A stretch of DNA of 64,000 bases from Lycium barbarum. Taxonomy: Eukaryota; Streptophyta; Magnoliopsida; Solanales; Solanaceae. Positions within the stretch are counted from its first letter, which is position 1, and every line of letters starts with the position of its first letter. The stretch covers positions 23,010,380 through 23,074,379 of the forward strand of contig NC_083344.1 of the NCBI RefSeq assembly GCF_019175385.1, in the 5' to 3' direction. A program made the translations under genes and the position numbers. The notes under the pieces are model-generated. The model had not been told where the DNA came from. It worked only from the letters and a program-made list of their open reading frames with translations, and did not search any database. Shown piece after piece: positions 1 to 11,500 of this stretch.

Positions 1-1014
1 TTATTTTTTTTTTCAAGTTTTCAACCTCGATGTGGTTTCATTCCTAGACTTACAACTCTTTTTGTGTTCCAATTTCCTGAATATATATGTATACATGCAA
101 CTACCACATTGAGTCTCCACTAGCAAACTCCACCACCCCCAACTTATTTTATTTTATTTTTTTAACATCTACTCCACATTTTAATTCACCCCCAACTTAG
201 GCATTTTGCCTCTTCTAACTAGTAGCATCAAGGAGGGAACGGGTGCGAAGATGAATTAATTGCAAAAAGGGTAAGGTTTCATAATTGGCTAGCCAAGAAA
301 AATGTCAAAAGGCTCAAAAAGGGAAACTAGGGGTATTTAAGCTTTTGGCAAGGCTTGTTTAGGCAAAGTGACTATTTCACAAAGAAGGCCTAAGATCATC
401 TCACACCCAAACTAACTTTCGGATTTCATACAAGACCAACCGGGCAAGTTCTAGATTATACATGCATAAACAGAGTCATACTAACGGCTCACACACACAT
501 TGGAATAAGGACAATTATGTTTACACATGTCACCTCCCAAGTAGTCATTTATCACACACAATACCCCAACAACGATCATGTCATAAAAAGAATCAATCAT
601 GTTACTCAATCCTATTCTAAGTATGCATTTTTCAAATTTTCGAGGGGGAGGTCCAAAATTTCCCACAAACCACCATACATGCCATTAGTTACCAAGTAGT
701 ACAAAATAAAACAAAATTACTCTAATCAATCTAAGTAACATCCTAAACATGCCAGTTTCAACACAAATAAAACCCCTCAGGAAAAGAATTCTGGCAAAGA
801 AAAACTGAGGGGGTTCCTAAACACATATTTACACTACCCTACTATCAATAAGTCCCACCCCCAACGAAAAAATCAAGCACTGCCTCAGTGCTTCAACTAT
901 AAGAACAAGGGAGCAAGAAAGTACCTGAATGCCGTGAATATCTCATGGCCGGCCCGCTACATCCGACGGCTGAGTTGATGACTCTCCAGGTTGGCGCTGC
1001 GGCTCAACCAATGA
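1..1014 (-). other. Athila 3' untranslated region with PPT-like tracts
   Basis: No coding region. On the minus strand the motif AAGTTGGGGGTGG or a close variant occurs three times (about 133-145, 187-199 and 854-866). Purine/G-rich tracts of this kind are typical near the 3' end of Athila elements and could be polypurine primers. Which one borders the LTR cannot be decided because the LTR is outside the window. Confidence 0.5.
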
Positions 1015-1883
1015 CTAAAAGATTGCCTGCTGCAGATCCTTCTTTTCATTCTTTTTTAATCTCCTGGCCAACTCCTCCGGGTCCTCAGATGACTCATTGA
1101 CCCTCTTTCCAGTACTACGAACAAAAGGTTCCGCCGCCTCCGTCTCCTCCTCAGAATCAAGCAAATCCAGCACCTTAAACGTACTAGGAAAAATAGCCTG
1201 TGGTACTGGTGGGGCTACCATCCCGTGCATCTTGAGTGTTTCAAGCTCCTTTTTCAGCTTCTCCAACTCACTCCTCAAAGAACTAGACTCCCCACCGGGT
1301 GCGGTCTGCTCTCGAGTGATCAATCTCGCCTCAAAGCTGTCTAGTCGAGCCTGATACACGTCGTGCTTTTTCTCAAACTCTGCACGGATCTCTGTGGTTG
1401 CCTCAGTGACCAGTTGCTGCACTATTTTCACCACTTTCGGCCGGAACTGTTTCAATATTTTGTCTACTTGCCTTTCAGTCTGCACTGCTTTGACTGCAAT
1501 CTGGCTATAGTTAGCAGGGCTGAAGTGAAGCAGTGCCAGTTCTGGATCAACCGGCTCGGCTGTCGCCGCAGCAGTGGCAGACCCCGAAGGAGGACCTTGT
1601 GTGGCCGGATGCGGTGGAGGAGGTCGTGCCTCAGAAATACCCAATGTGGCTGCATCAGCCTGTGAAAAGACTGTCTCTGGAATCGCTGTCATGGGAGCCT
1701 CAGGCCTAGTAGTAGCAGCATCAAACTCGACCCCTACTGGATCAGTCCCATAAGCACGGTTCGGACTCAACTCCAGCTGAGTGTCGTCGTCCTCACCGGA
1801 CAGATCTGCCTCCCGATCTCTCTTGTTTATCACCTTATTTTTCCTCCAATCCCCTACATGCACAGCTGGGAGGGTATCGTCCC

Positions 1884-4800
1884 TGTTACATCCGACATTT
1901 TCGCTTATTCGAAAAATTCAAGATAAATGGACTTGTGATGAATAAGGCCACTATTGGACATTTCTTGGTATGAATGTGTAGGTTATGAATACGTTGGTGT
2001 GGAATTACGGAAGGAGGCCAAGGGCAAAATTGGAATTTTGGAAACTTGCCCCATGAATTACAATATGTAACCAACCATTTTAGGCTAAAAAAAAAATGAT
2101 AAGTAAGGCCCAAATGGGAGAGGCCCAACCGGCCAAGGGAGGGGCCCAACCCCATGAAAATTAATTTGTGATATATTAATCATTTATAGTGGATAAATAT
2201 CAAGAATGTTCAAGAAAGAGCAAGAACAAAACAAAGCAAGAAACTTGAGGGGGTTTCGGCTCCAAGAGAGAAAGAAAGAAAAGAAAAGAAAAAAAATTTC
2301 CAAGCTTCAATCTTGATTCAAAAAAATTCATCTCTTTTAAAATTTCTACTAAGCTCAAGGTGCTCTTCAAGTTGGTATAATTATTGTGGCAAGAAACAAC
2401 CAATTGTGGCAAGTGGAAGAGTTGGGAAAAGGTAAGAATCCATCCCTTTTTATTATGTTATGGAGCTTTGTTTATGTTGTGGAATGTAGAAATGAATAGA
2501 ATTTGTGAAAATATGGAAGTTTGCAAAGTGGGTGTGTTTGTTGGAAAGTGGCCGTGTGTGTGTTGATGTATTGATGTAATGAGTTGAATTTCTATGATGT
2601 ATTCTAGTTGTTGTTATGATAGAAATTATATTAGAAATGAAAGTGGAATGAATTAGTGAAAATTGAAGAATGTAGGAGGTGGCCGTGTGGTATGGTCATG
2701 TGTTGATGGAGTATGAATTTGATCTTGTTTGTATATTAAGTATGTTATGGTGAAGTGAATGGAAAAGATAACAATCTTTATTGTTTTGGAAAAATGGTTA
2801 TCAAGTTGTTGTAGGAAAGTATGCAACTTTGTTATGATTTATGTAAAAATGGAAACGAAGGGATCAAGAGGCAAATTATGATTATTGTTGATGAATTTGG
2901 AAGATGGAAATGTGTTATGAACTTGTATGTTGAAAGTTAGGAAAAGATTGGAAAAAGTAGTGATTTAATGGAAAGTTGGAATGTTTGTGTATCTTATGAA
3001 TATTATGTGAAAATGGTATGGATGCCTCTGGTGTATGTCGTAATGATTTTGATGGATAATGGATATGAAAATAATAAGTTTGGTTTGGAAATGCAAGTTT
3101 GAAACGAAAAATGTTTCGTTATGTCGAAAGATGGCTAATGATGCCTTAGTGTATGTTTTAATGTCCATTGATGTTTTGATGTCATTTATGGGTTGTTGTG
3201 TTGATGAATTGAGCCGAGCTAAGTCTCGGGGATGTCGTATATACAGAGGAAATGCTGCCGAAATTTCGGTAGGCAAGTATGTGTAAAGTTGGAATATTGA
3301 AAGTTTGAAACTAACCAAATGGTAAACTTGACCATTTCCAGATTTTGGACGAAATTTGGATTGACGTCAAGCGAGCGTAACGCGTCATCGAGGTATGTGA
3401 AGCATTTCCCTATGTTCCTAGGCATGTTCTGGATGTGATAGGCTCGGCCGCGAGCCTTAAGTACGACTCCGTTCCCCGGAATTCGGGACGGAAAACTGCT
3501 CCAATTCCTTCAATTCAATTGAAGCTACTTTCTTACAAATTGCCTTTAAAGTGAATTTTTGTACAAAACTTCCCCAAACGGAGTCGGAACACTTCCAAAC
3601 GACTATGGATGACCTCATAAGGTCTATTAGCAATAATTTACCTATGTAGCCTCGAGTTGGTCCGAGGCGGGCCCACAAGGCCCGATATCTTCTGTAAAAT
3701 TTTAAATATTTCCGTTTTGTCCGATTTTCTCTAAACATCTTTGGACTACTATTTTGTGTATGATATAACCATTTTTGTGCGATTTATAAGAAATGATTTT
3801 TTGAACATCTGAGATTCTGATTCTGATAATAATCTGTCGTGCCTTCCCGACTAGGATGTAGACTCGTACTATGCATACTATCTGGATACTATGATTTGAC
3901 TCGCCATTTGGCACCCTTCAGGTTGATCGAGTCTGTATGTTGAGTCTGTATGTAAGTAGTTTCTCATTTATCGGTTCGTGTCTGTCTCAATGCATTCTTT
4001 CACTGCGACCCGGGCCAGGTTCTGTTATCGTGCATATTTCTCTGCATTGTTCACCGCGTCCCTCGGCGTACGGGCCGGGATCTGTATGTCTGTATGACAT
4101 TATGATTTGTGTATGGGGATGGCGACCAGGATGGCATATGATCTGATCTGATTCTGTCTGTCCACCGCGTCCCGTACTAAGAGGGCCGGGTTCTGTTACC
4201 GCGCCCCCAGACAGGGCCGGGATCTGTATGAATGTATGCGTCTGCCATCTGTATTTATATAAGCACATGCCTCTGTATGATTCTGTATGACTCTGTGCTA
4301 CTCTGCATGCATAATTCTGTCCGACATACTTCTGTCTGTCCGTCTGAATTACGACTATGTCTGTATGTCCGTATGGATTCTGATTCTGCTCATCTGTCCG
4401 TATTATGATTCCGTCTGTCTGTCCGAACCATGATTATGTTTATCTGTAAAGAACACGATTCTGTATGTCTGTCTGGATCATGACTCTGTCCGTCAGTCTG
4501 ATTTATGGTTCTGTTCGTTATATTTCTGTGACTCCGGTTCGGACTATGTTTATATCTGTTATGTTCTGCTTTACATACTCGGTACATTTTTCGTACTGAC
4601 CCCCGTTCTTCGGGGGCTGCGCTACATGCCCGCAGGTACCGACGCACCAGGTGATACGCCGCCAGCGTAGGTTTCTGATTCAGCTGTTTTGAAGAGCTCA
4701 TTTAATCCGGAGCGTATATTTTTGGTATATATCTCCCGTCTTCTGTATACTCTGTATGTATGGATATTCTAGGTACGGCGGGGCCCTATCCCGTCATATG

Positions 4801-5057
4801 ACTCTGTATGTCTGTAGAGGCCTGTAGATAGATGTGTGGGTTACGGGTTTCGTCTGTATGTTAGCCTTGTCGGCTTATCCGTATGTTTCTGTATGTTCAG
4901 ATATATATATGTTTGCGCGCGTGCCGTAGTTGTATCGGCCTACTTTTGTAATTTTTGTTTCAAAAAAAAATCTGTACGATACGAAATTCGGTCAGGTAGG
5001 TATGTACGGGTACCCAGCTAGGGTGCCAGTCGCGGCCCACGGGGTTGGGTCGTGACA
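1884..5057 (+). mobile_element. Solo LTR, 3174 bp, in the Athila env-position ORF
   Basis: Starts TGTTACATCC and ends GGGTCGTGACA, flanked on both sides by GTCCC (1879-1883 and 5058-5062), a perfect 5-bp target duplication. It carries the modules of the other chromovirus LTRs here: a donor-like AAG/GTAAG near 2430, palindrome CCGAAATTTCGG at 3258-3269, AG/GTATGTG near 3394, twin hairpin at 4580-4616, GGTACGGCGGGGCCC near 4773 and a terminal stem-loop at 5009-5027. No PBS, gag or pol follows, so this is the product of LTR-LTR recombination. Small ORFs inside it are shadows. Confidence 0.93.
3930..4560 (+). repeat. TCTGTATG-rich degenerate tandem repeat in the LTR
   Basis: A stretch dominated by variants of TCTGTATG, TCTGTCTG and TCCGTCTG with irregular spacing. 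It lies just upstream of the twin-hairpin module, where other LTRs in the window carry unrelated tandem repeats. Confidence 0.6.
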
Positions 5058-6260
5058 GTCCCACTCTGGAAGCAGAATTATCTTGGCCTGGCGACACAAT
5101 GCTGTGATAAGACAAGGAAATACCATGTTCTGATTGGGCTTGTGTTCCCGCATATGCAGCTCCTCAGCTATCATCTCCCCAATATTCATCAGGTACCTGG
5201 ACATGAAAGACGCAATAGTGACTGCCTGACTAGTGGACAGAGTATTATCTGCCTGAGTGGGGGTGATCCTGTACCGCATCAAGGTCCACCAAAATTTAGC
5301 CTCGGTGGACAAACAGCTTTTAGTGATCTTGACCTTGCCATCATTAGTCCATTTTTGCTCATGTGGCTCAGATGTAATAAGCACCGCAGTCCATTCCCTG
5401 ACGGATTTCTTGTCCTTCCTGTCTCGTTTGTCTAAGAACAGGCTCAGGTCAGTAGGAGCCACAAAATCATCACCAAACAGGACCTTGTTGATGGCGGTAG
5501 AGGAAATATCGACGAGGGAGTTCCGGATCGTCACATTTTCCAGCATGGGAATCTGATGCCAAGCAAGATTCCGCTTCTTCATTGACATTAGGACAGCCCC
5601 ATATGAAGCATAGAACTCCCGAACAATATGCGGAGCATACTCTCCCGGCTCATGAGTGAATGCATCTAACTTGTACCCTTTGATGGTTTCATCCAGCTGT
5701 GGATGAGCTGAAATACCATCGAAAATCAGCCGCCGTTCTTCAAATATTTTCCGCAGCGGCTGTCCACTAGGCCCTGTCCCGGCCATCCATTGATCATATA
5801 ACTCCTTCGACCCCTTTATTGAGAACCGCAACATCTCTTCATCTAATCGTTTTGTCCTGATGACCAGCTTGCGACCCTCAGGCGGCGTATCAGCAACTGA
5901 ATCACTGTCCTCATTAAACCCTGCTGAGTCACTCTCTGGTGTAGTTTGGGTAGCAGCTCCCCTGCTTGATGCTTCCGCGTCCGAATTCCCCCCCTCAGAC
6001 TGAGAGGCTTCCGATGTAGATTTAGACGGGGTCATAGTTGGGGGCAGCGTAGATGTGATTGCCACTGTAGCTTGGGCGGGGGCCCCCCTGACTTTGGGTG
6101 GAGGTATAACCTCGGCGTACTCGGACCCCGAATGTTCCCCTTCCGAATCGGAAGATTCATTTATTAATCTGGAACCCGAGCACGCCTTCTTCCTGTTGCC
6201 CGTGCTGTGTGCCCCCTCTTTCGTTGATTTCCTTTTGTGACCCATTCCTGCAAAAGACAC

Positions 6261-7612
6261 AGCGTATTAGTAACCATCGACCATCAGATCAAAAGTAAGA
6301 CCATTAGACTGCTCCAAATATTTGTTCTGTCAGTGGGCGTAAGCACAACAGACGGACCGTAAACCAGTTTACGGTCCGTAAAGTGTAATCGTAAACTGGG
6401 CAGTTTTGTCGATAACATGTTGTTCCTTGTTAACCTTAAATACGGACCGTAATTTGTAATACGGTCCGTAAAGTGAGGTCGTGTTACGCACCACAGATAG
6501 ACACTTTTTGATTTCAAACTTTCATTGCTCATCGTGGTTTCACATTGTGTTCGGGGCTTAGGTTACTCAGACTTCACCTATTTTCTACCAATTTTCATAA
6601 TTCTCGCAGAGTCAAGCCATTGGTGGGCAGACCAAAACTACAAATTTTGAATTCGAAGTATGGAATGCCCTCCAACCCATTTGGGTGTAATTAACACTGA
6701 CCCACAAGAATTGGAAAGGATTAAACATATTTATCCCCCACAAGATCATTAACCAAGGTATTAAATGTAGAATTTCACAAACCCAGTCTAAACAATCACT
6801 TACCACTAAGTTCAAACTCACAGATGTAGAAGAATAAGGAAAACCAATCATACCTTTTTTTTTATGAAGAACTACGTGACAACTGTATGCACAGATTTTG
6901 AGAGAAAACACTTGAATTACCAACGAATTTAACCCTAGGGCAGGGGCAGAAAGGGATACGATTGTGTGGTAAGATAGGTCAGTTGGTGAGTGGGGTTGGT
7001 GAATTTATGGTGGTGAGGAGAATGGAAGGTGATGGGTTCAATGGTGGGAAATTGTGGGGATGGAAGAAAATGAAAAATGTGAAGATGGAGGGGAATCGTG
7101 GTGTAAGGAGAAATAATGGAGGGCATTTGAATAGGTGTGTCCGTTTTATTTAACTGCTGCGTTTTTTTTTTGTTCTAAATACGGTCCGTAAATGGATTTA
7201 CGTCCCGTCTTTAGAGGTATTATGGTGGACAGTACACTGTAGTGTCTGATGTTGGTTTACGACCATGTAGGACGGACCGTATTTCATAATACGGTCCGTA
7301 AATCTGATCGTAAACCAACATGTTCATTACCTTGCTCACTGTTTTGCAGCATTGTTAAAGACGACCTGGTTTACGAGCCGTATTATGAAATACGGTCCGT
7401 AAACTTCAGGCGTCTTTTGCACTGTTGCGGAACAGTGTTTGACAATTGGACTTACCTGCAATTCAGCACAATTTTTCTGTCATATCTTCCTGCACCAAAA
7501 CAACCATTACCCTATATGTACGAATAACAATAACGAAAAAAATAAACATTACACTTGGGTTGTCTCCCAAGAAGCGCTTGATTTAACGTCGCGGCACGAC
7601 GGTGGTAACCAA
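6261..7612 (-). promoter_or_regulatory. Athila pol-ORF2 spacer with palindromic motif array
   Basis: No gene. Between the pol stop and the env-position ORF start the motif TACGGTCCGTA(AA) and near copies occur at about 6354, 6371, 6444, 6461, 7181, 7275, 7292 and 7391, mostly in face-to-face pairs. The same paired motif fills part of the element's LTR (14150-14475). Just downstream of the pol stop (7556-7590, minus strand) is a block containing AAGCGCTTCTTGGGAG, which I recall as typical after Athila pol. The position would suit an internal promoter or processing region for the downstream ORF; that is inference. Confidence 0.5.
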
Positions 7613-8536
7613 TCACTCCTTGTCTTGGTACACCAGCTCATTGTTTGTTCCCAGGTGTTTCAACCTGTAGCGATCAACAATCCTACCTTCCGAGACCATT
7701 CCGTGGTAGTGCTTCAATCTCTGCCCATTTACCTTAAATGTCTGAGTACCATCTCCGGACTTCAATTCAACCGCGCCATGAGGTGAGGTATCTACCACCT
7801 CAAACGGACCAGACCACCTGGATTTGAGTTTACCCGGTAGCAACTTCAGTCGAGAGTTAAACAGTAATACAGAGTCACCCTTGTAGAACTCTCGCTTCAG
7901 AATTTTCTTGTCATGGTACTGCTTCATCCTTTCTTTATAAAGGGCTGCACTCTCATAAGCCTGGTCGCAAAATTCATCCATCTCATTCAATTGAAACAAC
8001 CGCAGCTTGGTTGCTTCCTCCCAATTCATGTTCAGCTTCTTTAGCGCCCACATAGCCTTGTGTTCGAGTTCAACCGGCAAATGACAAGCTTTCCTGAATA
8101 CAAGCTTGAAGGGTGAAGTCCCAATTGGAGTCTTGAAAGCAGTCCGGTATGCCCATAGAGCGTCATCGAGCTTTCGGGCCCAATCAGTTCTATTGGCATT
8201 CACTGTCTTTGCTAGAATACTTTTAATTTCCCTATTGGACACTTCCACCTGTCCACTTGTTTAAGGGTGATAAGGCGTTGCCACCCTATGCTTCACACCA
8301 TATTTCTCCATCAGTCCCGCAAACGCTTTATTGCAAAAGTGGGATCCACCATCGCTGATTATCGCCCTCGGAGTACCAAAACGAGTAAATATGTTTTTCT
8401 TAAGGAACCCCATAACACCTTTGACCTCATTATTGGGTAAAGCCACCGCCTCAACCCATTTGGACACATAATCCACAGCTACCAAGATGTATTTCATTCC
8501 ACCAGAACTCACAAACGGTCCCATAAAGTCGATTCC
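7613..8536 (-). pseudogene. Athila integrase core and C-terminus, after nonsense codons
   Basis: In frame with the upstream gag-pol but cut off by TAG at 8537-8539 and again by TAA at 8261-8263. The first piece holds the start of the integrase core (GIDFMGPF..., [22 protein letters not shown]); the second holds the rest (VEVSNREIK..., [28 protein letters not shown]) and the C-terminal region. The usual residues at the stops would be Trp and Gln, so each is a single transition. Visible acidic residues include the second core Asp (IISDGG) and the Glu of VEVSNREIK, so the catalytic set was intact apart from the stops. No chromodomain is seen, as expected for Athila. Confidence 0.9.
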
Positions 8537-11500
8537 CTAGCAATCGAACACTTCCACCTCCAAAACAAAATTCATAGGCATCTCTTGCCTTCTGCCTATA
8601 TTCCCTTGCCTTTGACACTGATCACAGGACCGCACCAATAGATTAGCATCATGAAAAATAGTCGGCCAGTAATAGCCGCACTCAAGTACCTTGGCTGCAG
8701 TCCGGTTTCCGCTATGATGACCCCCTACAGGAGAGTCATGGCATGCCTTTAGAATATCCATCACTTCACTTTCTGAGACACAACGCCGAATGTTGTTATC
8801 AGCGCATGTGCGGAACAAATAAGGCTCATCCCAATAATACTGCCGAGCATCCCGCAAGAATTTCTTCTTTTGGTAAGTTTTGATATCATCGGGAACTATA
8901 CCTGTTACCAAATAGTTTGCAAAATCAGCATACCATGGTGCTACCTCATTTGACACTGCCAACACCCTCTCATCTGGAAACGCATCATCTATATCAAGCT
9001 CATCAGACGGTCTCTCAGCTTCTTCAAGCCGAGAGAGATGGTCAGCCACCTGGTTTTCAGTGCCCTTTCGGTCTTTTACCTCAAAATTGAACTCTTGTAG
9101 CAGTAGCACCCATCTGATCAGTCGCGGCTTTGCTTCCTTCTTTTCCATGAGGTATCTCAAGGCTGCATGATCAGTATAAACCACAACTTTGGACCCCAAT
9201 AAGTAGGCCCGAAATTTTTCGAAAGCAAACACAATGGCAAACAACTCTTGCTCTGTCACTGTGTAATTCATCTGTGCAGCATTCAGCGTTCTGCTAGCAT
9301 AATAGATAGGGTGCATAATTTTATTGTGCCTCTGCCCAAGCACAGCACCTATTGCTAAACAACTAGCATCACACATCAGTTCGAATGGTAGGGACCAGTC
9401 AGGAGAAATAATAATAGGAGCAGTAGTGAGACGCACTTTTAACTCTTCAAACGCCTTCTGGCACTTCTCATCAAACACAAATTTAGCCTCTTTTTCAAGA
9501 AGCTTGCACAAAGGATTTGCAACCTTAGAGAAATCTTTGATGAAGCGCCTGTAGAACCCAGCATGCCCCAAGAAACTGCGGACACCTTTTACTGAGATAG
9601 GTGGAGGAAGTTTGGAAATCACATCAATTTTTGCTTGATCGACCTCGATTCCCCTTTCAGAGATTTTGTGACCGAGGACGATTCCTTCCTTCACCATAAA
9701 ATGACATTTCTCCCAGTTCAGCACCAGATTTGTCTCTTCGCACCTTTTTAGCACTTGACCCAGATGGCCAAGACAATCATCGAGTGAGTCACCCACCACG
9801 GAAAAATCATCCATGAACACCTCCAAGAAATCCTCCACCATGTCGGAGAAGATTGACATCATGCACCTCTGAAAAGTCGCTGGTGCATTACACAAACCAA
9901 AAGGCATCCGGCTGAATGCAAATGTCCCATAAGGACAAGTGAACGTGGTTTTCTCCTGGTCTTCCAGAGCAATGTTGATCTGATTGTAACCTGAATAACC
10001 ATCGAGGAAACAATAATAAGAACGCCCTGCTAGTCTATCCAACATCTGATCAATGAAGGGCATAGGGAAATGGTCTTTGCTCGTGGTTGTGTTGAGCTTG
10101 CGATAATCCATGCAAACTCTCCAACCTGTGACAGTTCTGGTCGGGATCAACTCATTCTTAGCATTCGGTACAACAGTGATGCCGCCTTTCTTAGGAACAC
10201 ATTGGACCGGGCTCACCCATTTACTATCAGCAATAGGGAAAACCACGCATGCATCTAGCCATTTGATTATCTCTTTCTTGACAACCTCTTGCATGTTCTC
10301 GTTTAGTCGCCTCTGATGCTCTACACTTGGTTTGCTGCCATCCTCCAACTGGATTTTGTGCTCACAGATCCCAGATGGGATACCTCGAATATCTGCTATG
10401 GTCCAACCAATAGCACGCCTATACTCTCTTAATACCTCCAAAAGTTGCACAATCTGCTCCTCAGTCAATGAAACTGACACAATCACTGGTAATGTGTTGT
10501 CGGGACCAAGGAATTCATATCTCAAGTGTGATGGGAGCTGTTTAAGCTCCAATCTAGGCGGCTCAATGATTGAAGGCTTTGCTGGAGGAGTTGTTCTATT
10601 TTCCAGATCAAGACTCAGCTTCTTTGGTTGGTATATGTATGAGCCCAACCCAACAAGTGAATTAACTGTTTCCTCATAGTCTTTCATATCTTCAGCATCG
10701 AAATTCATCAGAATCCCAGCCAATGCCTCACCCAAGTTTTCTTCTTCCATTTTGAACTCTACTGCATTAGTGACAACATCAATTGAATCAATTACCGAAA
10801 TGCTCTCATAGGCACTTGGTAACTTCATCCCTTTGCTAGCTTGAAAAATCACTTCTTCATTGTTGATTCGGAACTTGATTTCATTTTTCTCTGAATCCAT
10901 AAGAGCCCTCTCTGTTGCAAGGAAAGGTCTCCCCAGAATGATAGGAATGTCCCGATCAACAGCACAATCAAGGATCACAAAATCAGCGGGCAACATAAAA
11001 TCACCAACCCGCACAATTACATCATCTACCACCCCAATTGGTCTTTTGATAGACCTATCAGTCATCTGCAATCTCATTGTAGTCGGCCTTGGCATCCCCA
11101 AACATGATTGTTTATATATAGCAAGGGGCATCAAATTTATACTCACCCCATTATCACACAAGGCGCGAGCAAAATCATGGTGCCCAATAGAACAAGGAAT
11201 GGTGAACACTCCAGGATCTCCCTTTTTCTGAACAAGTGTGGTTGAGATGATGGAACTCACAGTGTGAGTCAAACTCACGGTATCATGTTGAACCGTCTTC
11301 TTCTTGGTTAGCAAATCCTTCAAATATTTTGCAAAACCGGGCATCTCCTTGACGGCTTCCAAGAAGGGAAAATTTAGAGATAATTGCTTCAGCTGATCGT
11401 AATATTTTTCAAATTTAGCATCTTCCTTATTTTTTACCATCCTCTGAGGAAACGGGGGTTTAGATTTGAAAAGTTGTGTCAAAGGGCGGAGGGCCCCTTT

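Larger units (their letters stand above)
1015..6260 (-). pseudogene. Athila env-position ORF, split by a solo LTR
   Basis: A long ORF downstream of pol, read on the minus strand from ATG at 6260. The first part runs to the LTR junction at about 5063; the second resumes near 1883 and ends at 1015. Removing the inserted LTR plus one target copy (3179 bases) leaves both parts in one frame, giving about 688 residues, so the ORF was open when the insertion occurred. The N-terminus is Ser/Glu-rich and basic, with KRK and RKK clusters. A conserved middle block (YDQW, ...HIVREFYASYG..., VLFGDDF, FWWTLMRYR) matches my memory of the 'putative plant transposon protein' domain of Athila elements. The C-terminal part looks coiled-coil (EKLKKELETLK). 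I see no signal peptide or membrane segment, so an envelope role is not supported. Confidence 0.75.
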
